64,000 nt of DNA from Phycisphaeraceae bacterium (GTDB taxonomy: Bacteria; Planctomycetota; Phycisphaerae; Phycisphaerales; UBA1924): positions 1 through 64,000 of the forward strand of contig JAHBXB010000004.1 in NCBI GenBank assembly GCA_019636655.1, written 5' to 3'. A program made the position numbers and the translations under genes. The notes below the pieces were generated by a model that was given only the letters and a program-made list of their open reading frames with translations, had not been told where the DNA came from and ran no database searches. Positions 45,750 to 54,562 of the stretch are shown here, piece by piece (within the stretch, counting starts at the first letter, position 1; each line of letters begins with the position of its first letter).

Positions 45750-47054
45750 ATGACGCTCGCTTCGCAGTCGGTTCGTCCTGTTCGCACCGCCGGTCCCGGC
45801 ACCAACAACACCCCGCCCCGCGGCCGCCCGTGGTGGGCCCGCGCCCGAACCCCTCGTCAGAACGCCGTCCTCGCCGGCGCCGGCCTCCTCGGTGTGCTGG
45901 CGATCGTGATCGGCGTCAAACTCACCTCCGGTGGCACGCCCAAGAGCGTCGAGGCCGGCACCTCGCCCGGCTCGCTCTCGGTCTCCGACACCGCCTCCAA
46001 GCCCATCTCGTCACCCCCCGCGACCAGTTCGTTGGTCCGCCGCACCCCCAACGCCCAGCCCCAGCCGCCCGTCACCCCCCCGGTGGTGATGGACACCGCC
46101 GGACGCCCGGCCACCGGCACGACCCCCGGCGATTCCGCCCCCGCCGCCGCCGCAACGCCCCTCGCGACGCCGGCCGATTCCGCTCCCGCCCCCGCGGCGG
46201 CGATCCCCTCCCCAGCGGCTACCGAGCTGGCAAGCGAGATCCAGCAGACCATCACCGCCGCCGAGCGCGCCCGCCAGGACGGCAAGTACCTCGAGGCCCG
46301 CATCCTCCTCAACAAGGCCCTCGTCGACCCCCGCACGGCCGACTCCGAGAAGGAGGCCCTCCGCTCCTGGATGGCCGAGATCAACGAGAGCCTCGTCTTC
46401 TCCCCCGCCGTTACCAAGGGCGACCCGCTGACCGACACCTACGTCGTCCAGAGCGGCGACTCCCTCGTCCGCATCGCCGCCCGCCAGGGGCTCGGCGTTG
46501 ACTACCGCTTCATCCAGCGCATCAACAAGATGTCCGATCCCGGCCGCCTCCAGGTCGGCCAGAAACTCAAGGTCGTCCGCGGCCCGTTCCACGTCGTGGT
46601 CGACAAGTCCGCCTTCCGCATGGACGTCTGGGCCGGTTCGCCCCCGTCCCCCGGTAGCCTCGCCAGCCCGTCGAGCCCCGACGGCGTCGAGCCGGATTGG
46701 GTCTACATCCGCTCGTTCAAGGTCGGCCTGGGCGAGCACGGCCTTACACCCGTCGGCGCCTTCATCGTCAAGCCCCGCAGCAAACTGGTGAACCCGCCCT
46801 GGATCAACCCTCGTACCGGCCAGAAGTTCGCCGCCGACGACCCCGCCAACCCAATCGGCGAGCGCTGGATGGGCCTCGAGGGCGTCGACGAGGCGACGCG
46901 CACCGCCGTCGGCTACGGCATCCACGGCACCATCGACCCGTCGAGCATCGGCAAGGAGCAGTCCATGGGCTGCGTCCGCATGGGCTCGAACGACGTCGAC
47001 ATCGTCTGGGAGATGCTGCAGGAAGGCGTCAGCGTCGTCCGCATCGTCCCGTAG
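45750..47054 (+). CDS. LysM-domain L,D-transpeptidase (YkuD family)
   Basis: 434 residues, periplasmic with an N-terminal membrane anchor (AVLAGAGLLGVLAIVIGV). A Pro/Ala/Thr-rich linker (about 65-165) is followed by a TPR-like helical piece (AERARQDGKYLEARILLNKA), a LysM domain (DTYVVQSGDSLVRIAARQGL, INKMSDPGRLQVGQKLKVV) that binds peptidoglycan, and a YkuD catalytic domain ending in YGIHGTIDPSSIGKEQSMGC followed by VRM: the conserved His and Cys of the transpeptidase active site. It probably forms 3-3 cross-links or attaches proteins to peptidoglycan, notable in a planctomycete-like genome where peptidoglycan was long doubted. GGAGGG precedes the ATG. Confidence 0.92.
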   Translation: MTLASQSVRPVRTAGPGTNNTPPRGRPWWARARTPRQNAVLAGAGLLGVLAIVIGVKLTSGGTPKSVEAGTSPGSLSVSDTASKPISSPPATSSLVRRTPNAQPQPPVTPPVVMDTAGRPATGTTPGDSAPAAAATPLATPADSAPAPAAAIPSPAATELASEIQQTITAAERARQDGKYLEARILLNKALVDPRTADSEKEALRSWMAEINESLVFSPAVTKGDPLTDTYVVQSGDSLVRIAARQGLGVDYRFIQRINKMSDPGRLQVGQKLKVVRGPFHVVVDKSAFRMDVWAGSPPSPGSLASPSSPDGVEPDWVYIRSFKVGLGEHGLTPVGAFIVKPRSKLVNPPWINPRTGQKFAADDPANPIGERWMGLEGVDEATRTAVGYGIHGTIDPSSIGKEQSMGCVRMGSNDVDIVWEMLQEGVSVVRIVP

Positions 47055-47064
47055 CGCCGGCGTT

Positions 47065-48780
47065 TCACACGCGGTCCGCCCTGTACCCCTGCGCGATCGG
47101 CATCCGCCGACCCGATCCGAACGCCACGCCCGTCACCTTCAGCCCGGGCGCCACCTGCTTGCGCTTGTACTCGCTGAGGTCGATCATCCGCAGCACGCGA
47201 GAGACCACCGCCGGGTCAAACCCAGTCTCCCGGATGATCCGCGCCGCCGACTCCCGCCGCTCGATGTACCGCTCGATGATCTGGTCGAGCACCTCGTAGG
47301 GCGGCAGGCTGTCCTGGTCGGTCTGGTTCGGCCGCAACTCCGCCGACGGAGGCTTGCTGATCGACGCGGGCGGGATCGGCGGCACGCTCAGCCCCGCGAT
47401 CCCCAGCCTCGCAGGGTTCTGGTTCATCCACCGCGCCAGGCGGTACACCCACTGCTTCCCCACGTCCGCGAGCACCGCCAGCCCGCCGTTCATGTCCCCG
47501 TAGAGCGTGCAGTACCCCACCGCGAGTTCGCTCTTGTTCCCCGTGGTCAGCAGCAGGTGCCCGAGCTTGTTCGAGAGCGACATCAGGATGGTGCCGCGGA
47601 CGCGCGACTGCAGGTTCTCCTCCGCCACGCCCGCCGGCAGGCCCTCGAACGCCGGCGCCAGCGCCCCCTCGAACGCCGCGAACGGCCCCTCGATCGGCAC
47701 CGACAGGTGCGAGATCCCCAGGTTCTCGACCAGCGCCGCCGCGTCGCTCACCGACCCTTCCGACGAATACCGCGACGGCATCGAGACGCCCAGCACGTTC
47801 CTCGCCCCAACCGCAGCCGCGGCGATCACGCCCGTCACCGCCGAGTCGATCCCGCCGGAAAGCCCGAGCACCGCCTGCCTGAACCCCGTCTTCCGCAGGT
47901 AGTCCCGCACGCCGAGCACGATCGCGTCGTACAGCAGTTCCTCCTCCGCCGCGCCCGTGAGCGGATCGGCCACCGCGGCCCCGCGCGAGGCCGGACCGAC
48001 GGGCAGGTCGACGAAGAGCACCTCCTCGACAAACCCGCGCGCAGCGCCGATCAGCCCGCCGTCGGGCCCGAACGCCGCCGCGTGCCCGTCGAAGACCAGC
48101 TCATCGTTCCCGCCCACCTGGTTCACCGCGGCGATGTACACCCCGTGCCGGCGCGCGTGCCCCGTCAGGATCTCCCGGTGCCGGCGTCCCTTGCCCAGCA
48201 CGAACGGGCTCGCCGAGGGGTTGACGATCACGCCCGCGCCGGCCTTCACCAGCGCCTCGACCGGGTCGGGACACTCGAGGTACCTCTCCGCGAATCCGAC
48301 ATCCTGCCCGCGCCACAGGTCCTCGCAGATCGACAGCCCGACCCGCTGACCCGCCACATCGATCACGACGGCGCGGTTACCCGGCACGAAGTAGCGGTCC
48401 TCGTCGAAGACGTCGTAGGTCGGCAGCAGCCGCTTGTCGTGGTACGCCAGCAGCTCCCCGTCGCGGTAGGCGAGCAGGCAGTTGGCGATCCCCTTCCGGT
48501 CCGAGCCCGGCCGGGCGTCCACCGGCATCGGCGCGCCGAAGACCAGCGTGATCCCCGCCGAGTGCTCCGCCCCCAGCGCCCGGGCCTGCCGCACGCAGGC
48601 ATCGATGAACCCCTCTTGCAGCAGCAGGTCCTTGGGCGGGTAGCCGCACAGGCACAGTTCCGGAAAGACCGCGAGGTCCGCCCCGCCCGCGCGCGCCGAG
48701 GCGGCGAACCCCGCGATCTTCGCGGCGTTCCCGGCGAGGTCGCCGACGGTCGGGTTGATCTGGCACAGGGCGGTGCGCAT
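47065..48780 (-). CDS. nadE: glutamine-dependent NAD+ synthetase
   Basis: Amidates deamido-NAD to NAD using glutamine and ATP. 571 residues. The N-terminal nitrilase-fold glutaminase has the catalytic triad Glu41 (FPELCLCGYPPKD), Lys116 (HDKRLLPTYDVFDE) and Cys152 (VGLSICEDLWRG). The C-terminal ATP-pyrophosphatase has the PP-loop LGLSGGIDSAVTGV (308-314) plus TTGNKSELAVGYCTLYGDMN. Length is normal for the fused form. It lies last in a same-strand run after two membrane-protein genes but has its own -10-like TACAAT 9 nt before the ATG, so it may be independently transcribed. Confidence 0.95.
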   Translation of the reverse strand: MRTALCQINPTVGDLAGNAAKIAGFAASARAGGADLAVFPELCLCGYPPKDLLLQEGFIDACVRQARALGAEHSAGITLVFGAPMPVDARPGSDRKGIANCLLAYRDGELLAYHDKRLLPTYDVFDEDRYFVPGNRAVVIDVAGQRVGLSICEDLWRGQDVGFAERYLECPDPVEALVKAGAGVIVNPSASPFVLGKGRRHREILTGHARRHGVYIAAVNQVGGNDELVFDGHAAAFGPDGGLIGAARGFVEEVLFVDLPVGPASRGAAVADPLTGAAEEELLYDAIVLGVRDYLRKTGFRQAVLGLSGGIDSAVTGVIAAAAVGARNVLGVSMPSRYSSEGSVSDAAALVENLGISHLSVPIEGPFAAFEGALAPAFEGLPAGVAEENLQSRVRGTILMSLSNKLGHLLLTTGNKSELAVGYCTLYGDMNGGLAVLADVGKQWVYRLARWMNQNPARLGIAGLSVPPIPPASISKPPSAELRPNQTDQDSLPPYEVLDQIIERYIERRESAARIIRETGFDPAVVSRVLRMIDLSEYKRKQVAPGLKVTGVAFGSGRRMPIAQGYRADRV

Positions 48781-48789
48781 TCGGGCCCG

Positions 48790-48795
48790 ATTGTA
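48790..48795 (-). promoter_or_regulatory. -10-like hexamer TACAAT before nadE
   Basis: TACAAT (5/6 to consensus) on the minus strand ends 9 nt before the nadE ATG, inside the 18-bp gap after the preceding gene. Confidence 0.4.
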
Positions 48796-48798
48796 CGT

Positions 48799-49878
48799 TC
48801 AGCCTCCCGCGGCCGATCCCCGCGCCCCGCCGCGCCCCAGCACGAGCCGGTCGACGCGCAGCCACGCCGCGCTCGCCGCCGCGGCGACCAGCACCACCGC
48901 CGTGTCCGCCGCGCTGACGGCCAGCACCACCGCCGCGAACCCCTCGCTGTGCAGCGCGGCGAAGACGCCGGTGGCGCCCGCCTCTCGCACGCCCAGCGCC
49001 CCCGTCGGCGCCACCGCGCCGATCACGAAGTACGCGCTCGCCCCGAGCACGGCCGTGTCCAGCGACACGTCGCTCCCCACCACGCCGGCCACCACCAGGA
49101 ACCGCGCCGTCTGCACCGCGATGTCCAGCAGCCGCAAACCCACCGCCGGCGCCGCCGCGCCCGGCGAGGCCAGCATTCGCAGCCCCTCGTGGCCCCGCGG
49201 CAGCAGGTGCGACACCGCCCGGCGCACCGGCGCGAAGGGCAGCGACACCGCGATCTTCTCGATCAATGCCCACCCGCCCGGCCGCAGGAACAGTCGCGAC
49301 GACACGATCACGGTCGCCGTCCCGCCCGCGGCGATCCCCAGCGTCGTCGCCCACCACCCCGTCCCGAGCGACCGCTCGTGCGGGAACGCCATGCTCGCCG
49401 TCACGGGTGAGAACACGCCGAGAACGATCAGCACCGCCGCCGCCGCCAGCCACGCCCCGGTCGTAAGCACCGGCAGCCCATCGCGAGCCCGGTGCACCAC
49501 CACGCGCCACAGCAGGCTCAGCTTGAAGGGCGCCAGCCCCAGCAACGTCGCCACCGAGTTCACCGCGACGACATCGACAGGCGGCAGCCGCCTCACCGGC
49601 CGCAGCACGACCCAGAACGCCGCGCCGTTGATGGTCAGCGTCACCGCCGACAGCGCCACCACGCCCGCGATCTGCCCCAGCGAGGCGTTCCCCAGTTTGG
49701 CGAGTTGCTCCCGGTTGCCGGGGCTGAGCGCCCGGGCGGCGCACCACCACAGCAGCCCGATGCACACCGCGAATCCGATCACCTGCACTGCCGCGCGTAC
49801 GACCGACCGGCCCGTCGCGGGCGGTGGTGGAGGTGGGTGGGAGTGGGGGGTCGGTGTCGCGCCGGGCGGATGGTTCAC
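48799..49878 (-). CDS. YbhN/LPG-synthase-TM-like polytopic membrane protein
   Basis: 359 residues from GTG 49878, which overlaps the stop of the upstream gene as GTGA. After a Pro-rich N-terminus come about eight membrane helices (VVRAAVQVIGFAVCIGLLWW; LGQIAGVVALSAVTLTINGA; YFVIGAVAPTGALGVREAGA). The segment near VNSVATLLGLAPFKLSLLWR and the 'P.GALGVREAG' motif match the lysylphosphatidylglycerol synthase TM (UPF0104/YbhN) superfamily, whose members flip or modify lipids. No C-terminal aminoacyl-transfer domain is attached. It is likely cotranscribed with the GT-C-like gene, so it may act in glycolipid export. Confidence 0.75.
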   Translation of the reverse strand: MNHPPGATPTPHSHPPPPPPATGRSVVRAAVQVIGFAVCIGLLWWCAARALSPGNREQLAKLGNASLGQIAGVVALSAVTLTINGAAFWVVLRPVRRLPPVDVVAVNSVATLLGLAPFKLSLLWRVVVHRARDGLPVLTTGAWLAAAAVLIVLGVFSPVTASMAFPHERSLGTGWWATTLGIAAGGTATVIVSSRLFLRPGGWALIEKIAVSLPFAPVRRAVSHLLPRGHEGLRMLASPGAAAPAVGLRLLDIAVQTARFLVVAGVVGSDVSLDTAVLGASAYFVIGAVAPTGALGVREAGATGVFAALHSEGFAAVVLAVSAADTAVVLVAAAASAAWLRVDRLVLGRGGARGSAAGG

Positions 49879-52106
49879 GGGTTCGGGCCCTTGAGTCGCA
49901 GGAGGTATCGGCCCGAATCGGCCCACCCCCGCACCGGTTCGCACCCTTCCTTGATCCACGTCTTCACGGCCTCGGGTGTGACCGCCGGATCGTACCAGCG
50001 GTCCTTCTCGATCAGCCGCTCGAGTTCAGACTGGTTCACCAGCACATACTTCACGCCGCGAGCCCGCAGCGCCTCGGTCCACGCGCCGGGGTCGCCGGGG
50101 TTGGCGCGGATCGCATCGCCCAGCGGCGAGGCGTCCCACGTGGTGTGGTACAGCGTCCGTCCACGCAGGTACAGCGGCGTGGAGTCGCCGAGCAGGTAGA
50201 TCGTCTCGTCCGGATCGATCACCATGTTCGCGTAGATCTCGGGCGTCGGCGCCTCCTGGCGCAGCTGAGCCCGCTCCAGATCGGTGGCGCTCGCGTACGC
50301 ACGATCGAAACTCCCGCCGGTCAGTTCCGCCACGCCCATCGGCAGGAGCACGTTGGGCTTGGCGTCGCGCTGGGATGCGAAGATCAGCGCCGCCTGCGCC
50401 GCCATCGCCAGCGGCAGCGCCGCGCACGCGACCGTCAGCGCCGCCCGCGCCAGCACCCCGGCGCCCGCGCGACGGGTCGTGCCCAGCACCGCCGACACCG
50501 CGAGCCCCACCGCGATCGATCCCGGCACGACCAGCGGCACGAGGAAACGGGATTGCATGTGCGTCGCCGCGGCCCACGACGCGATCGACAGCGCGATGCC
50601 GATCGCCAGGATCGCCGCCGCGTGCCGCAGCGCCGGCCGGGCCGCCGCGATCAGGAGCGCGACCGGAACTTCAAGGAAGAACACCGACCACTGCGCGTGC
50701 GCCATCCCGCGGTCGGCCGACACCAGCACACGGAGCCGGTCCAGCACCGAGCCGCTGAACGCGTGCGCCCCGGCGTAGCGGGCCAACTGCTCTTCCGACC
50801 AGTGGCCGGGTCCGAGCAGCGACGCGCCGAACGGGAAGAACGCGTTCCCGCACGCCGCGATGTTCCGCGCCAGCCACGGCATCATCACCGCGAGGCCAGC
50901 AACGGCCCCGACCGCCACCGCCGCCGGCCACCGCCGCGCCGGCATTAGGCCCAGCAGCGCTGCGCCCACCCACGGTGTGACGACCATCGCCGCCGTCGGC
51001 TTGGCCGAGCACGCGGCGCCGACCAGCATCCCGGCGAGCAGGCCTCGCACGAGCGTCGACAGGTCGCGGTCTGCGGCCACCAGCAGGGCCGCGGCGCCCA
51101 GCGCCGTGGTTGCCATCTCGTTGTACGCCAGCGAGCCGACGACGATGACCCAGGGGATCGAGATCACCATCGCGCCCGCGATCGCCGCCGCGGGTACTCC
51201 GGCGCGGTCCGGCTCGGGCCCAGGCTTCGCCGCCTCTAGCCCCTGCCGCCGCAGCAGCACCAGCGTGCACCGCGCGGCGAGCAGCGCCGTCATCGCGGCA
51301 AGCCCGGCGTGGAGCATCTGGCACGCCACCACGCCCACGCCCTGCTCGCCGACCAGCGGCGCCGAACCACGCCGCGCATCGATCGGTCGCGCGAGCCCGG
51401 CGAGGTGCAGGTACGCCCCCTCGACGTACCCCGGCAGGTACGAGTAGACGCTGTGCTCCAGCGGCCTCAGCGCGGCGCCGGTCTCGGCCCACTCCCGCGG
51501 CAACTGGAGGTGGTACGACATCGCGTCGAACCCCCCTTTCTCGCTCTCCCACAGCCATCCCGGTGGCGAACTCGCGGCGACCAGCAGCACCGCCAGCCCG
51601 GGGATCCCCAGCATCACCCAGCCCGGCATCACCGGCCACTTCTCGGGACGCAACTCGCCCCGCACCACCTGGTCCGCCAGCAGCGCCAGCCCGATGCCGA
51701 CGGAGACCCACGCCGCGACCGCCGCCCGCGGGCCCGAGAGCAGGCCGGCCATGCCGAGCACCTGCGAGAGCACCAGCATCAGCGCCAGCCCGACGCCGGC
51801 CTGGATCCAGAGCCGCGACGGCGAAGCCTTATAGAGGAACGAGAGCAGACGCCCGAATCCGAACGCGGCCCCCAGGTAGGCCGCGCCGAGCCCTCCCGAG
51901 ATGATCACCGACCAGTACGCCGACGCCGCCGCGGCGATCCGCAGGCGGGTCTCCGCTTCGGGGTGCCCTCGCGGCACATCAAACCCGCCCAGCGAGGCCA
52001 GCGGAGCCAGCAACAGGATCAGCAGCACCGCGGAGCCGACCGGCCCGAGCCACTTCCCAAACACGCTCTGGAGCCGGTCGATCACGCCAAGCAGTGTAAT
52101 GACCAC
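49875..52106 (-). CDS. large polytopic membrane protein, probable GT-C-fold glycosyltransferase
   Basis: 743 residues from a GTG. About twelve membrane helices, with the loop KGGFDAMSYHLQLPREWAET after the early helices resembling the acidic catalytic loop of dolichol-/polyprenyl-phosphate-dependent GT-C enzymes (GT39/ArnT-like). The soluble C-terminal ~170 residues (ETIYLLGDSTPLYLRGRTLY, GVKYVLVNQSELERLIEKD) are typical of this group. It probably transfers a sugar from a lipid carrier on the outer face of the inner membrane. Its stop overlaps the GTG of the flippase-like gene. It is divergent from the Fur-family gene. The assignment rests on topology and one loop. Confidence 0.7.
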   Translation of the reverse strand: MVITLLGVIDRLQSVFGKWLGPVGSAVLLILLLAPLASLGGFDVPRGHPEAETRLRIAAAASAYWSVIISGGLGAAYLGAAFGFGRLLSFLYKASPSRLWIQAGVGLALMLVLSQVLGMAGLLSGPRAAVAAWVSVGIGLALLADQVVRGELRPEKWPVMPGWVMLGIPGLAVLLVAASSPPGWLWESEKGGFDAMSYHLQLPREWAETGAALRPLEHSVYSYLPGYVEGAYLHLAGLARPIDARRGSAPLVGEQGVGVVACQMLHAGLAAMTALLAARCTLVLLRRQGLEAAKPGPEPDRAGVPAAAIAGAMVISIPWVIVVGSLAYNEMATTALGAAALLVAADRDLSTLVRGLLAGMLVGAACSAKPTAAMVVTPWVGAALLGLMPARRWPAAVAVGAVAGLAVMMPWLARNIAACGNAFFPFGASLLGPGHWSEEQLARYAGAHAFSGSVLDRLRVLVSADRGMAHAQWSVFFLEVPVALLIAAARPALRHAAAILAIGIALSIASWAAATHMQSRFLVPLVVPGSIAVGLAVSAVLGTTRRAGAGVLARAALTVACAALPLAMAAQAALIFASQRDAKPNVLLPMGVAELTGGSFDRAYASATDLERAQLRQEAPTPEIYANMVIDPDETIYLLGDSTPLYLRGRTLYHTTWDASPLGDAIRANPGDPGAWTEALRARGVKYVLVNQSELERLIEKDRWYDPAVTPEAVKTWIKEGCEPVRGWADSGRYLLRLKGPNP

Positions 52107-52129
52107 GCGCTCGCCGGGCCGGGTCGAGA

Positions 52130-52135
52130 TACGAT
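52130..52135 (+). promoter_or_regulatory. -10-like hexamer TACGAT before the Fur-family gene
   Basis: TACGAT lies 1 nt before an ATG at 52137 but 7 nt before a second in-frame ATG at 52143. The spacing seen elsewhere in the window (5-9 nt) favours a leaderless start at 52143. Confidence 0.4.
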
Positions 52136-52142
52136 CATGCCG

Positions 52143-52631
52143 ATGCCGGGCGGCGAGGTCGACGACAACACGGGCTATTCACGGGCGCCGGCGATGCGCA
52201 TCATCGAGCCACTGTGCGCCGTCTTCCGGCGCAAACTCAAGAGCGTCGGCCTCAAGTACACCCCCGAGCGGGCCCAGATCCTCGACGCGATCATCCAGTG
52301 GGAGGGGGTCTTCCAGGCCGAGGAACTGCTCGAGTCCATGAAGCGGGCGGAGTTCCGCGTCAGCAAGGCGACGATCTACCGCACCATCAAGCTGCTCGCC
52401 GAGGCGGGGATCATCCAGCAGGTGCTCTTCGACGCCGAGCACGCTCACTACCACCTGGCCTACGGCAAGTCCGCCACGGGCCTGCTGGTGAACGTGGACA
52501 CCAGGGAGATCACGGCGATCGAGGTGCCGGAGATCGCGGCGATCCGCGACCGGATCTGCCGCGAGAACGGCGTTGTGCCCGAGGGGCACCGCCTGGTGGT
52601 GTACGCGAAGTCGCAGCCGGCCCGCGGATAA
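52143..52631 (+). CDS. Fur-family transcriptional regulator lacking the structural zinc cysteines
   Basis: About 162 residues. Winged-helix DNA-binding domain: LKSVGLKYTPERAQILDAII, FQAEELLESMKRAEFRVSKA, TIYRTIKLLAEAGIIQQVLF. The dimerisation/metal domain follows with EHAHYHLAYGKSATGLLVNV. In typical Fur/Zur/PerR, a CxxC pair sits right after the His cluster; here the position reads G-K-S-A-T, and no second CxxC occurs. The His cluster (HAHYH) remains, so a regulatory metal site is possible. It converges with the exbD genes with 6 bp between stops, in line with control of TonB-type uptake, though which metal is sensed is unknown. Confidence 0.87.
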   Translation: MPGGEVDDNTGYSRAPAMRIIEPLCAVFRRKLKSVGLKYTPERAQILDAIIQWEGVFQAEELLESMKRAEFRVSKATIYRTIKLLAEAGIIQQVLFDAEHAHYHLAYGKSATGLLVNVDTREITAIEVPEIAAIRDRICRENGVVPEGHRLVVYAKSQPARG

Positions 52632-52637
52632 TGCGGC

Positions 52638-53174
52638 TCACGGAGCCGGTGGAGTCGCGGACCCGGCGGCGGGCCGGGCCTCGCGTGCCACGCCGATGCC
52701 GACCTTGGTGATGTTGGCCGCCTCGCAGGATTCGTGGACCCGGATCACGTCGCGGTAGGGGACGCGCGGCGTCGGGCGGATCATCACCTCGATCTTGTCC
52801 GGATCGGCGCCCGGGCCGATCGCCGCGATGCGGTCGACCAGTTCCTGCACGGGGCGGCGGTCGAGGCCCAGTTCGCAGGAGACGACAGTCTCGCCCTGAT
52901 CGTCGATGTCCATGACGATGTTGATGCGGGTGGGGGGGAGTTCGAGCGGGTCCTTGGGCGCATTGGACTTGCCCGGGCCGCCCTCGACCGGGATCGCGGC
53001 GCGGAGGAACCACTCCTCGCCGACGAAGGCGGCGCTGGCCATGAAGAAGATCAGGATGACCATCACGATGTCGACCATCGGGGTCATGTTGGGGCCGAAG
53101 TGGGTGGACCACTTGTGGAGGGCGTCGCGGCGGGCGTACCCGCCCCCGCGCCGTCGGCGTGCGGCCTCGCTCAT
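52638..53174 (-). CDS. ExbD/TolR family protein (second copy)
   Basis: 178 residues from ATG 53174. A basic N-terminus precedes one membrane helix with the family motif FGPNMTPMVDIVMVILIFFM (Asp in the helix is the proton-path residue), followed by a periplasmic domain (RINIVMDIDDQGETVVSCEL, RPTPRVPYRDVIRVHESCEA). The ATG overlaps the stop of the first exbD as ATGA. The periplasmic domain is longer than in classic ExbD. It probably forms a heteromeric stator with the upstream ExbD and ExbB to energise TonB- or Tol-dependent processes. Confidence 0.87.
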   Translation of the reverse strand: MSEAARRRRGGGYARRDALHKWSTHFGPNMTPMVDIVMVILIFFMASAAFVGEEWFLRAAIPVEGGPGKSNAPKDPLELPPTRINIVMDIDDQGETVVSCELGLDRRPVQELVDRIAAIGPGADPDKIEVMIRPTPRVPYRDVIRVHESCEAANITKVGIGVAREARPAAGSATPPAP

Positions 53175-53611
53175 GATCGCTTCTCCGTGGCGAGGCGGAC
53201 CGACTTGGCCCCGGCCTTGCCGCAGGCGCGGAGGATGGGCTCGACAGCGCCGTAGGAGAGCTCGCGGTCGGCCCGGATCTCGACGGCGGTGGCGGGGCGG
53301 TCCAGCAGGCGACCGCGGATGATGGCCTCCAGTGCGTCGGCGTCGCGGACGTCGCGGCCCGCGACGGTGACGCGGGCCGCGCCGCCGAGCCACGCCGTTT
53401 CCCCGGGGTCAACGGTGGTCACATCGACGATGAGCGGATCCGTCGCCCGGACCTTCTCCCCCACCTTGGTCTCGGGGAGCCGCACCTGCTGGCCGCGGTC
53501 CGATGCGAGCTTCCCGACGAGCAGGAAGAAGATGATCAGGCACATGACCACGTCGATCAACGGCGTGACGTTGATCGGCTCGAGCTCAAGATGGCGGCGG
53601 CGCAGTCGCAC
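53171..53611 (-). CDS. ExbD/TolR family protein (first copy)
   Basis: 146 residues from a GTG. MRLRRRHLELEPINVTPLID begins the family motif, with the helix VVMCLIIFFLLVGKLA carrying the conserved Asp just before it. The periplasmic part (VTVAGRDVRDADALEAIIRG, VEIRADRELSYGAVEPILRA) is ordinary ExbD. It lies 39 bp after exbB and is translationally coupled to the second exbD. Confidence 0.88.
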   Translation of the reverse strand: MRLRRRHLELEPINVTPLIDVVMCLIIFFLLVGKLASDRGQQVRLPETKVGEKVRATDPLIVDVTTVDPGETAWLGGAARVTVAGRDVRDADALEAIIRGRLLDRPATAVEIRADRELSYGAVEPILRACGKAGAKSVRLATEKRS

Positions 53612-53650
53612 GGCGGGTGCTGGGCTCCTCGGGGCGTGGGTGCTGGTCCC

Positions 53651-54508
53651 TTAGCGGGCGACCGGGCCCGGGCGTGCCGGCATCGGCTGGGCGGAGCGGG
53701 CGGGTGTGGCCTGGCCGTCAAGCCGGCGCAGGTCGGCGCCGGAGGGGAGCATCTCGACGAGTTCGGCGGCGACGACGGTCGCTTGCGTACACAGGCGGTC
53801 GACGCGGGTGCGGTAGAACCCGAAGACCACCAGCGCCGGGACGGCGAGCAGCAGGCCCATGAGGGTGTGGAAGAGGGCCTTCGAGATACCCAGCGAGAGG
53901 GTCGCGGGGCTGGCGGTGCCGCCGGCCTGGCCCAGCGCGGCGAAGGCGATGACCATGCCCCACACCGTGCCGGCGAGGCCCAGCAGCGGGCCGAGGTTGC
54001 CCAGGATGTTCAGCGGCTCGATCTTGCGGAACCAGCGGGAGGACTCCTCGGACGCCGCGAGTTCGGCGGCCTCGCGCTGTGAGTCCTTGGTGTCGCCGCC
54101 CTTGGTCATGGCGGACTGCACGACGCGGCTGATGAACGCGTCGTCCTCGCTCACGAACTGCCGGACCTGCCCCCACTGGCCCGCGGCGGCGAGGCGGCGC
54201 AGGGCCTCCTCGGACTCCGGCGGCGCGATGGTGCCCTGCCGGATCTCGATGAAGGCCATGATGATCACCGCCCAGGCGACCAGCGACGCGGTCACGAGCA
54301 GGATGGTGAACAGGTCAAAGGACTGGCGGAACAGGTCCCAGAGCGTGACGTTCTGCGGGCCGGCGGCCTCCGCGGCGGGGGTCGCTCCACCCGTCTGGGC
54401 CATGGCCCAGACGCCGAGGGAGAGGACGGTTCCGACGAGGAGGACGCTGCGGATCGGTGCACGGAGCGAGGCCCGCGCGCGCGGTGCGAGGTGATTCATA
54501 GCGGCCAT
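53651..54508 (-). CDS. MotA/TolQ/ExbB proton channel family protein
   Basis: 285 residues. A signal-like N-terminal helix (SVLLVGTVLSLGVWAMAQTG) is followed by the first ExbB helix (LFTILLVTASLVAWAVIIMA), a cytoplasmic loop with DDAFISRVVQSAMTKGGDTK, and the two-helix channel (LNILGNLGPLLGLAGTVWGM; LGISKALFHTLMGLLLAVPA) with the conserved Thr and Gly residues. The extra N-terminal helix is common in three-gene exbB-exbD-exbD operons of planctomycetes and Bacteroidetes. GGAG is well spaced from ATG 54508. First gene of the operon, 54 bp after tsaE. Confidence 0.9.
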   Translation of the reverse strand: MAAMNHLAPRARASLRAPIRSVLLVGTVLSLGVWAMAQTGGATPAAEAAGPQNVTLWDLFRQSFDLFTILLVTASLVAWAVIIMAFIEIRQGTIAPPESEEALRRLAAAGQWGQVRQFVSEDDAFISRVVQSAMTKGGDTKDSQREAAELAASEESSRWFRKIEPLNILGNLGPLLGLAGTVWGMVIAFAALGQAGGTASPATLSLGISKALFHTLMGLLLAVPALVVFGFYRTRVDRLCTQATVVAAELVEMLPSGADLRRLDGQATPARSAQPMPARPGPVAR

Positions 54509-54562
54509 TCTACACTCCGTTGGGGTCGGGTTGGACGCCGGTCGCGGGTACGGCCTGTCGCG

